Shown here: positions 10,101 to 22,500 of the stretch, piece after piece
How positions within the stretch are numbered: position 1 is the first letter of the stretch
Layout of the letters: every line of letters starts with the position of its first letter
DNA from: Heterobilharzia americana
Taxonomy: Eukaryota > Platyhelminthes > Trematoda > Strigeidida > Schistosomatidae
Direction of reading: 5' to 3'
DNA: 64,000 nucleotides
Assembly (NCBI GenBank): GCA_944470555.2
Contig: OX104134.1
Coordinates: 14,177,248-14,241,247, forward strand
Made by a program: the position numbers and the translations under genes
The notes under the pieces: model-generated
What the model saw: the letters and a program-made list of their open reading frames with translations, nothing else
The model's database searches: none
What the model was told of the DNA's origin: nothing

Positions 10101-13100
10101 AAAAGATATTTCGATTTGATTGTATTATATGACTTATGAAAATCAGAAAAACAGAAATGAACACTGGTTACATTTTTGATAAACTTTAATATTCATCTAT
10201 TCAGCTTTATTTTCAAATTGTATTTATTATTCTCCAAGTTTTTTTCAATCTATTTTTGGCTCTGTAGTAAGTTCAAGTAACAATGAGCAGTTAATTTAAA
10301 ACCTTTCTACCAGTTAATTTATAGTGCATGATTTCACTGAATTACTCCTCAATCATAAATATTACTTATACTTGCAGCTGTCAAGCTTTGCTACTTAATG
10401 TAGGCGGAAAAACAGTTACATTCAACCTAAATCTTAGAGGAACTCGCTAAAGATATGCGCTTACTTTTGAAGATATTTATCTAGAATGCCATCGTAGCAG
10501 GCAGGACAAATCTTCCTTCATCAATCGAATAGATAGTTGCTTCGTGTGTGCCTATCACCGCTTTCACAGCATTATATGCTTGTCGGTATGATTCAGCGTT
10601 ACATGAAAACAAAAGCCCCAACCTCAAAAATTGAATAAAATTCCTTCAGTTTAAAAAAATCTAATTCAGAAGGTAGGTAGAGAAATTAATGATTCTTTAT
10701 TATATTTGCAAAGACTTAGACAAAATGCTATTTGAATGTACCCAAAGAAAGCAAGTGAGAAATGAAATGAATTGGCTAAACATCTGATAAGTCAAAGTGA
10801 CAAAGAGGATAGTCCGGACTTATTGGCCACTGACTGTACAATGTACAAAATCTACTCATAAATCTAAAAACAATTTTGAGCGGTAGAGATTTCCTTATTT
10901 TAATGACTAGTAGATAATCGCATATTTGTCATTTCACTTGAAGTCTGTTATTTTTGTTTCGTTGATAATACTGTTGCATTTTGCGTAATATCCGAAAAAC
11001 AAACTAATATGAAGTTGTGCCCGCAACAGTGACCAAGTTCTACTCTAGCATTCATTCAAACCTTTTTTTTGAAAATCAACAGTGTAACTAAATATTGTGT
11101 TTCTGCAAAAATATCACTTTTTACGAAGTGATCGAATGAATTCTGAACATGCGTCATTGTGTACCAAACTCATCATGATTTTTCATGGTCAGAAAATAAA
11201 GCTTCTGAATGGCTCTTTATAAGTAACTATAGTGTTTTCAAGCTTTCGAAATGAATATCACACCAACATGAGCTCGAAGTGCCTATCACTCCAATTCAAC
11301 TGAACACTAACTAAGATAACATGAAAACAGTAAGGAAAAGCATCTTCGGTCTTTACAGATGTTCTACTGACAAACACATTTTTTTCAGGTTGGCTTTCAT
11401 CATAGAATGACATCAGTTGGAGAAAAATTGGGAGCCTGAAAACACTGGACAGCTGTTTCGTCCTGGTGCCGGACTCCTCGGCAGTGTGCACCCATGACCC
11501 CACCAGGGATCGAACCCATGACATTCAAGTCCCACAGCCAGCACGTTACCATTCAGCCAGTGCGTTGGAATACAGCGGTCCGTACTTCCTACCTTTGTCA
11601 GTTCTAGATATAGTGCTACCTCCAATGCCACCAATGAGTTACTGTCTCCATGTTCAACTTAGTTGATCCCATAGGTCACGACTTCTCATTGTAACTTCGG
11701 GAATCACCTCTTGAAGCTAGTTACCAATGAGCACTAGAATAGTTCAGTTTCAAGGTTTGTGGGGATTTATTTATTGAAATATGAGCCACTGGATTCCAAC
11801 TCGGTGGCTAAATGGTAACGTGCTGGCCGCGAAACCTGAGAATCCTGAGTTCGAGCCAAAGCAGGGTAATGGGGATGCAGTGCTGAAGAGTCACATATTA
11901 GGACAAAACAGCTGTCCAGTGCTCCCAGGTTTCCAATGTTCCTCCAACTGATGTCACTCTATGATGAATAACAACTTGAAAAATCAATAAACCTCCACAA
12001 ACTCCAAATTGAAATACAGATACTTTGTAAATGTCTTAACCATCACGTGGATTTCAGCGATTTGTTTTGATAGGTTCACACAGTGCATTTTGCAAAGGAA
12101 GCTTATCAAACTTTAGGTAAGACTACAAGTCATGGAATTTATAGTGTAGTGCTACAACCATTACTCATAATCTGTTCCAGACAACCGGTGGGTAAAAATT
12201 TTGATTTATTCAAATAGTTTTGAAGTAAATGATGCTCTAAAGAACGGCCCTCAAGATATGCTTGAATTATTAAAGTAATCGTTTATAGAAAAATGTCACA
12301 GAAGAGTTTGTAAAACATCAGTTGTAATCTTAAAACTTGTCAGAAAATATATCACATTGACAGCTAAAGTACTTAGCAACCTAACTGTACTGCAGCAAAT
12401 TGCAATGCAGTTAAATGCACTTACTAAAATTCGCTTTATCGTTGACAACAATCACACTAATCGGTAACTGTGTGGTTGCTAGTTGGGTAATGTGCAAAAC
12501 ATAAACTATCATGTGGCGGTACTTATAAATCAATATCCCTCCTCGGGTCCCCTATGTAGTCAGCCAATCTACCTGTGCGCATCCAAATAATTAAACATAC
12601 CATTATACTTTAAACCTCAGAAATTCGGTACCCTTTAGTTGAAAGTGTTTTACGATATTCTGCGACCAGTCACTGATGAAGAAATAATAGCTTCCAATGT
12701 GGTGACACAATGTAGTCCACAGCCACTATTGCGTGTTCTAGTATAGTGTGAAAAGGTGTTTTTAAAATAGTCAATTTGTTTTAAAAAGTAAAATTGGGAA
12801 GGTCAAGCATTTTTACGCGAATATATTTGGTTTTTCTCTATACAAGTTTATTCTGTTAAGTACGTTGTTTGAAAAATGGCGGGTAACTATTCTTGCTTGA
12901 AATCTTTTGACGCACCTGAATAAATCAGTGACTTAACGACAAGTCAAGGGAAATAATAATCTTCGTTACACGAATAAATAGCCGACATTTTGAGATATCA
13001 TCTGTGCATATCTTGATATGAATAATATACACTGTGTCAAGAGAATCAGCTATGTTAGGAATATGATGCATAAGATGTGCAATCTTAAAATCACGTCGCT

Positions 13101-13527
13101 TCAACAAAGCGATTGTCAGTTCAATTTTTAATACGGAAATACCGTGACTAAATGTTGCTTCAGAAAGATGCTTGACACTCGTGAATTTCTGTCTGGAATA
13201 ACAACGGGAATAATTAACCCAAATTAGATGAGGTATTTCGCAAACGTATTTTATTGCTAACCTTGAAAGATAATCGATCAACAATTGCGCCCCAAATGAC
13301 ACGGCCACCAGCATTGAATAGTGAAGACACTGTAGCCACAGCAGATAAATAGTTGTCGTCATCGATATACTTTTGACCGAACAGCTAGGTTTAAGAAAAA
13401 TAATTTCTGCAGTTAACAATTTATCCACTGCTAACAAAAAGGCCAGATGAATTCGAAAACTATGGGTTACAAGCTTCAGAATTTTAAAATATGAGCACAT
13501 ATCTCCTAAGGTTTATGATAAACATCG

Positions 13528-13583
<56 letters not shown>

Positions 13584-16500
13584 GTTTTCCAAAAACTTCT
13601 GTTTTCCAACCAAATATTAGTATCATTTTGATTATCTGAGATAGCTGTGGTTTAGCAAACTTGTATTAGTATTTGGTGGTGATTGAAGGTGAAATGAAGA
13701 TTTGACCCGCTATGAGATTCGAACTAGTGACCACCTGGTGTTCGGCGCAAATTTTTATTTCACTTTCGATCATCACCCAGTATAAATATTAGTAGCCTAA
13801 ACATCACTCGGATGCTTCGATGATTCTCAATGCAGCATATAACAAGTGAGGACCAGATGATTTATTTCAAAAGGCTACGGTATTCAACTGTGAAGTAAAA
13901 TATTTTCCTCGATTATTCATGGCAAACTACTCAATAATTCGGTCTAGTGTTCAGTGATCGTAGAAAACTCACAAATCCACTGTGAATCCTGATGCACAGT
14001 AAAACTGAATTCCAGCAGAGACGAAGTTTGTTCTAAATTTTCCAGCCCTGCACTAGGTGTTTCTTCAGACATCCTTGAAATATATAACATTCTTTGAACA
14101 GTGGAAAGTGCTCACAGGACTGATTCATATAGACCTCTTCAAACAATCCCTGGCGATGCATCTAACGGACGTTAAGTTGTTAGTTCCATGTCTATTGTGA
14201 CAACTGCTATCAGATATTATGATTAAATACTAGATTAGGAGGGGGAAAGGACTTCAACCACTTCGGATTCGGCATGTACTAAGGGTATATGGTCGGGATA
14301 ATTTAAAAGTACCACTGACATGCAAAACATTGTCGTGCCCACATATTTGCCAGCACGTACATCAAAAAATGAAGTCAAAATGCACCCAATGATATTTATA
14401 TTTTTTTCCACTATATACGTAGCTGTAAGCAACTCACTTTGTAAACCGATGTTATTATCGTGATGGGTATAATATCACAGAACATCACAATCCATAAGAG
14501 ATAAAAGTCTATGTGCCGGAATAGTTTTTTAGCTGGAACATTTAAATCACTGGAAAGTAGAATTAACAACAGGAAATTTATGATGATTTTTATATACAAA
14601 ATATCAAAATGGCATTTCAAAAAACACACATTAGAGTCATACTCAATCGAGTAACATGTCCATACTTAGAAGTACTGAAAAGTAAATTTATTCATTTTTC
14701 GGAAGTAAGCATAACACATAAGAGGTCGACACTGGTCTCACTGCAGCTGTCATTATCATTTCATGTGAATCACACACTCACTATATCAAAAGCAGGACCG
14801 ATGTCTTTTTGGCTACCGAGTCATGAAAACGGGAATCATTTGTTACATATTGTAAATTCTACTTCCTGTTGGGTCTAAGAAGCAATAATGCCTAGACTGG
14901 AAGGTACGTTATTGCCACTGATCAAACGAAAACTTAGGGTCCGATATGCGGATGACACGTTTGTCATTATTAAAAGAAACAAACTGAAAAACACTAAAAA
15001 GTTAATTAACAGCATTTTGACGACATTTGATTCATAATTGAAGAGAAATCCTACTTCTCCGTTGATTACTATAACCGACCGAATTGACCACTCTCTGTTG
15101 AGATGTTACCCAACGCTTTCCATAAAAGTTCTCAACATCCTACAGCAGACACTCAAGTAATTGATGAGTACACTGTTGCAGCGTTATTGTGGCATTATTT
15201 TGAAACAGACAGTCAAATGCGTAGGGGTTGATGAAACCAATAGCACTAAAAAAACACCTGTAGCAGACCTTAACGTGTAAAAATAGCTGATAAATTCTTA
15301 GAGAGTAATGTTAGCGTTTTAGAATCTCTAGAGGTCCATGTCAAGGCCTATTTATAGTACTAGTCTATAAAGCCATTGACTGGTGATATGTGCCATCAAA
15401 AGAGGTGTGGGCTACTTGAATGTAATCATCAAGATACTTTGTACCAAACTACTTCAGAATCCATCAAAGAAGGATAACTGCAATGATTTTAAAATTTGTA
15501 CTGGTTATGTCTTCTTGTGTAATATTGAAGAGTAGTGACTCAGACAGATGCATGTTTGTGCGACTCCTGACGATGAAGAAGCCAACTAATTGGGAGAAGC
15601 TGAAAATATGAAAAGCTGGAACAAATAGCAATGTCAATTTTCAGAGCCTTAGGAAAACGTTAATTCAGCCAACTATATAGAACCTTTAAATTGGCAGAAT
15701 CACGTAGAATAAAAGCACAAATCCATAGCGTAGCGACAGGTCTCTAGTGTTAGTAATACTTACATTCTTGTTTCCTCTTCTGTAAATTCTCTCTAAGAAA
15801 ATTATCATGAGTTTTAAAGAAATATACATTGTGTATTATCAATATCACTATGATATTCACTCGATAGAAGCAGTTTGCCTTCTTAACTATCTGTCAACCG
15901 GTGGTCAAGATAAATATAAAGCGAATGATAGTGAATCTCACCACAAGGTAACTTTAAAATATTGATTATTATCATTGATTATCACATGCAATATGATTTG
16001 ATGAGGTTGCTCTTTTCCTTTAAAATCATGAAGTGTATATGTCGCCTAAGTGATACATTCTGAAGAAAACCGATATTCTTCGCTACACTGATTTCAGTTT
16101 CTGTTCTTAGTAAGAAAGTATCTCAATATGGTTACCTAACTTTATTTAATGATCATTAGGAATAAAAGTTTCTTTTCTAGATATATAGATGTGATAGTCA
16201 ATCGTTTCAGCTTTTCTTTAGCAGGTATACTTATATAGTTTCAATAAGTTTAAATGATAAATTTCATCTAAATTGGATAATCAATTCGCAAATTATTTAT
16301 GGATCACAGTCAAAAACCATTTCACTCATTAGCTTTCCAGTTCATGAGCAGTTTACTCCAGCAAGTTCAGCTCATAGCAAAAGTGAATTGCTAAAATTAA
16401 CTAGGTCAGGCTAACTGACTTGAATAGACCATTGAATAATATACTGCATAATCAACTTGCACACTATTTAAAAACTGCGCTGCCTGTGTTGATACTGTCA

Positions 16501-19500
16501 ACAGCAGAGAAGCTTTTTAACCACCTGTTTGGTCTCCAAAGGGTTGTCATCTTAAACCACTCAGCCAAGATTAGAAACGACAATCTCCGATTTTTATCTA
16601 GAGGTAACACTGAACGAGTAAAGTAGCAATCAGCTGCTTGGGTCACTCAGGGTAGCAAAATTTGCAGATAAGTATAAATGGTTTTTAGCCACTCACGTTT
16701 TTCAGTAAAATAAGATGACAGTAGAACTTTAGTCTTCAGATGCTATAAAGTTTCTGTAAACCCATAACTGACCAATTTAAATTAATCTGGATCTGATTTT
16801 TAACATCTCAGATACAAATTATATTAGACTTTGCACTAGACCATGATACAATGAAACTAAGAGTTTTATAAAAATCCTCTCAAAAATGGGCGTGTTTGAC
16901 CATTACGACAGTACTCCCATCCAAGCTGTCTTACGTAAAAAGCATAAATCAACAAGACTCAGAAATGAATATTTTCCAAGTTTTCCTTAAATAGGTTCAG
17001 TAAAATGTTTTGCCCTATACTTGTATTAACCCGAATCACGTGGGTTACACATTACAAACCTATAAGTACATTCCAAATTCCTTAAAAAGTTTCCTTCGAC
17101 GAATGGTTTCTAACAACGAACAGTTTCATCTACTAAATTGTGAAAATACTTATTTGACGAAGAATAATAACAGCCTGATTCCTCTAACCATAGTGTGTAA
17201 AGAAGCATGTAAATTTATAATCCGCTAGACTGAAGTGTTAAGCTGTTAACCTAAATTTCATATATCGAAATAACATCCAATAATTATGCTGCAAGGTACT
17301 AGTATTTTCAAGCTACTTTTTAGACAATATGCTGCTTGTAAACTATTTTTGATTACTAGTCATAAACTAACATTTTTGACAGGTGATGACAGCCGCAGAA
17401 ACAGGTCTATTTCATTATATATATATAATAATCAAGGTTTGTACAGTATTTAGCAAACTTACAATTACAGCATTATGATCAGAATTGCTTTGATTCCGTA
17501 CGGTCATTTCTAACTGTGAATTCTGCGCCTTGTCAAAGAAAAATTATGGACTCACTCAAATACACAAAATTTTTGAAAGATAAAACGTACATTAGGTAGT
17601 ATTAAAGCACAAAAGAATATGTTTACGTAGCAATACAAGGCAAGAGACATCAAATTCTAAAGCAGTGTTATTTAGGATTTTAAAGCAAACGTTTTGTATC
17701 ACTGAGGGTGAATGTTGTTTGTTGTAAAGTGCATTATATTTGTACATGATGTTAGCTTGCCACACTTTATTTAACCTAGTGGGCTATGTAGAAGCAAGCC
17801 AACTGGTGGTTTTGCTTGGTGATTCCCGATCATACTTCTAGGCTTCAATTTCATTTAAATATGACAATATTTTCATAGAAGGTTGGGTTATAAATTCTCT
17901 CCAAAGTTTCACTTCGTTCTTATCAAGAAATTAGCAAACGGCATTTGAATGCGCACACGATACGAAATCAACTACTAATTATTCACTGATTTCAACAGTT
18001 TCAGATTGGCTGTTGACAAATAAACATTCAAAGCTAATGCAGTAATTATGCAGATACAGTTTCCTAATATAATAAAGCACACATTGTAAAAAAATGTAAT
18101 GTGAGTACTTAGATAAATATAACAAATGGAAACAGATATTCTTGAAGTTTTACATAAACGCAAAGCCATTATTAAACGATAGGCTTTCTAAAGTGGTCAT
18201 CTATGCTTATCTTTTGTAACAGAATGATCAACTTCGAAAACTGTTTAACAAAACACCCATGTTAAGCTGAAGTTGATTATCGTATTCTGAAAACAAATTT
18301 TCAGTAGTAATCAGTATCTGTCCTGATAATAAACTCACATTCTGTGTTGGTTTTGAACGTAGCATAATAAAGCCAACAATGTGTATAACAAGAACGATTC
18401 CACCGAGAATCAAAAATGATACTGGAACTCGATCTAGAACATCAGGGTGGTTAAACTGCCTTGAAAGAATAAAGGATAGAACACAATACAAAACTTTGAA
18501 AGTGAAAACCACACATATAATTTAATCTCTTTTGAGACCAATAGGCGTATTCAAAGGTCAACAGTAACTACAGATACCATATCGTGAAATATCATTGCTA
18601 AAACAATGTTACAATGCTATCAGATACCGATTTTCGAATACAAAGCAGTTAATTAGTCCATTCTTACTAAAAGATTTTATCAAGCTAACAAAAATTTCAC
18701 GCGCTCACTTTTGGAGTGTCAGAAAAAGACCATTAAAATGTGTAACCATAATATACTGAGCTAACTTCAATTATAGTGAAGTCATAAACTGTGCAGTCAA
18801 AGATAAGTCTCTACCAATGAACTGAATAATTGACGAGTTCGTTTAAAGTAGCTGCCAGAAAAATTGAAGAAAAGTTCGTGATCAATGTTATTTGATAGAA
18901 AATTAGCAATAAACACGATCCTTTAATAATCACAAAAGTCAAAAAACGTAAAAAAGTACTGACTTGATTCAGAAGCACTCCTACTACATTACGTTAAAAG
19001 ACAGTAGAAACCTGATGTAAAGTTACAAATGTGTTAATTTTATAGCATTCTCTTACAAAACAAATTGTAGTGCAACTTAAGGGGCAGGATATGTACTTCA
19101 AAACAAAAGTAAGTCAAAAACATTAATGTAAGAGTAGAACTTAAGCACTGTTGGTGTATTATTCTATATATTAGATTGTTTATTTGATATTTCATACGAT
19201 GGGAAATTTTTGTCTTGATGGATGACTGTGTTGGATAGTTGCGTGTGACTGCATGCATCTACACAAAAAGATAGGATACACTGACAGTCTTTGAAACTAA
19301 CCTAAGTGGGTGGAGGGAGAGATTGATAACTAAAACTTTGTTTATCGAACCAGCATAGAACACATACGTTGGGAATGAGTTAACATGTATTTCAGATATT
19401 TCGAAAATTCTATTACCTATACGAAAAATGAAGGGCGAGGAGAAATCGCACTATCAAAACAGGATGTGAACGTATGCAGCTACCTTTCTAAAGAACCTGA

Positions 19501-22500
19501 AAAAAAATCCTGTTCGAAACTTCTTTTAGGAAAATAATACTGTTTCATTGTGTGCAATATTTTTTAAAAACGATATAATGCTGGACTGAGACAAACCGTT
19601 CAGAAAACAAACAATAATACAGCTTTCGGAGAAAAAATATTTGGTGAAACCGCATTAATTTCTAATGGGTTTCGTCTGTTAAACGTCACTATTTTCAAAA
19701 GGCTGAGTAAGAACTGAAGCAAGACTACCAGTGACTAGGGCTTTAATCTCCTTAAACAACTCAAAACTCATGGGTTGAATGATTCTCCCGACCAACTTAT
19801 CGCAATAAAACAGGAGTTAGCATCATATGTTACTGGGTTTTTAACTTCATTAAGAAGCTACATGTATCTTAGTTTTCTAACCTATTATGGACAACAGTTG
19901 CCGTTTGCTTGGTATAAAATTAATCGAAAAGTACACCTGAAACCGATCCTCGTAAGTATGACTCAGTGCACTACACAACAGCATCCCTAAAGGTCAAAAT
20001 ATCTGTTTATGAATGAATCTTATTATTAAGTGCATCGTATATCCAAAGAAGGCGAGGAGTAGAAGTTCATTCAGAATAACCTGCACAGTGCGGTAAGACG
20101 TTTTTTATAAACAGAAACAATACTGTGTACACTCAAGCACAGCATAGTAACATGAACGTCACGATAGAGGTCAGAAGTGCTTGTGTCACTATGGTTTTCA
20201 CTATGTACGTTTCTGGTTTTTGGAACTATGCTCAAATAACACACTAAACTACTAGGTTTTATTTATTCTTTGAATGTTTCCAAGTCATTAATACCTTACA
20301 AAACATTTCTGAAATACAACAGGACTAATCTGAGCGCTAACCACCAAGTAACTTATTATAGTCTGCAGGGTTTGTATGATAAAATCTACCTGCTCAAGAC
20401 CAACATATTATGCTTCAATGATACAGCACAATTCATTATTGCTATAACCAATGGTGCGATTTTGAGATATGGTTAGACCAATCAACCACATGGAGCTCAG
20501 GTGTTAATCAGAGGCAAAAATAAAGCACAAAACACCATGTATTCTCCCAAATGGCATTACGAAAAACCGTGATAAAATTAGCCAGCTATTTTTATGAGAA
20601 ATCATATTTCTTCCTAATACTTGCCTAAATATAACTATTAAAACAGATTTTACTGTGGATTTTGAGAGTTTTAAATGAGGGCGGTATGGAAACATTGAAG
20701 TAACATTCAAAATGAGTAACCCACTAGAATACTGCTTCACTAATAAGTCATGATAGCATCTTTCAATGTGAGCTACTTGCGTTTATGCCAGATAGCAGAG
20801 TAAACAAATGACGATTCAGTTAAACCCATAGTGTACAGAAAACAGAATTTATGTTCAGATGAGTCATTTAAAACATGTGGGATTCTAATTGTTATACTGT
20901 CGTTATTTCTGAAAAACTTGTGATGCTTTCAAACTTGAAAGAACATAGTCAATGGTGTGTGAGACGTTATTTGAGTGACTCATTTAAGACTGATTATTAT
21001 GACCGTAAATTGTTGATTAGCACCAACTTATTATTCCAAGCTATGAGCAACATATGCTACTCATCATTTACTTTCATGAAATACTTAAACGTGAATACTT
21101 CATTGGTTTGGAAATAGATTTTACAAACTTCGCTAGGTATAGTGCCTTTATATATGTACATTAAGAGAAGATTTTCGTTTCTGAAGTCATACGGGTAAAT
21201 AACACAACAACCAAAAGTTGACATGAGTTACACAGCGGAGACTTAGAAACGAAACAATGGATAGCTTTTAATAATAGTCATTTGTTGAAATAACGACAAA
21301 CAGCCATTAAATGGTTGAGTTTTCTTTCCCTTTTATACGTATACATTAACAAACCTCATTCAGGAGTGAAAAGATTGTTTTTGTTTTACACCAATGGTCC
21401 CATTAGGAACTATTTCGAAACAACACCTAACTTTTAAACACTTAGTCGTGTTCTGATGTCATTACAACTCAAATTAGGATGATATCTGCATTTTCATCGC
21501 CCTTATCTGAGACAAATAATTTTCTTCAACAGTTCGGTACCATAGAAAGAAGTAAATTATTCCCCGTTTCTTAACAATGAGAATTCCATTGCATTTTTTA
21601 GACAAATGAATTAAGTGGGAGGAGAACACTCCTGTGAATCTCATATGAATTTAACCTACTGAAAAGATTTTATTATGTATCTAGGATAAAATAACTATCT
21701 GTACGATTCTTGGAGTTTTTAGACTTCAATTATTTCATATTTACTGGTCTGAAAACTTTTTAAGGTATATAAGTAAAACAAATTTCAAGCCTTCCGTTTA
21801 AAAAATATGCCACTGAATAGATATTCTAACACGTACAATTTGGTGATGATGAGGTGACCGAAAATTCCCACCTATTTCTAATCTGTAATTATTGATTTAT
21901 GCCATTTTTGACTTTCATCTCATGAATTTCACAACAGTGAATTATCCAGTGCAAAAGGGTTCAATCACCTTCAAACTGTAACTTTCACAACGAATAATAT
22001 ATGGAGCAATTTAGGAAGTTTCAGAGATGTTCTTACCACAATCACTTACCAACCTCTGACTTATTGAAAAATGAATACTATTGGATAACCGTTTCATTTC
22101 CATTTCTACACGTTATTATATCATTGAGCGGAAAAACATATGACCAAACTTTATTCTTTTTGTAAAAGAAACCGTAGTGATTAAGAATAAGCATATATAA
22201 CACATAAAAATAATAGATGAGTGACTATCCTTTATATGGTCCAATAAGTATCACATTCATAAAGCTTGTATTCTTACGCACCATGACCCTTCCTGTAGCA
22301 GTAGCAAGCATTTATTATCAAAACTGATACAACTTTTCGTTTCAAAGAAAAATCAGACTGATATACATAAAGGGTCAGCACTTAGAAAATCAACAGTAAT
22401 AGAAGTGTCTCAGCTGAGCATCAACATGTGACATACACGTTAAAAATTTAATCTCGTTCTAATCACTTTGTGAAAGCCATGAATACGTTAGTATCCTAAA

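Noticed and set aside
11490..11575. tRNA gene
   Set aside because: The A and B boxes belong to a tRNA-derived SINE; no cloverleaf with a complete acceptor stem and anticodon arm could be drawn.
12925..13500. 191-codon open frame on the minus strand
   Set aside because: It overlaps the TM8 exon of the transporter in a different frame. The exon frame carries the family signature and joins its neighbour in phase; this frame has none.
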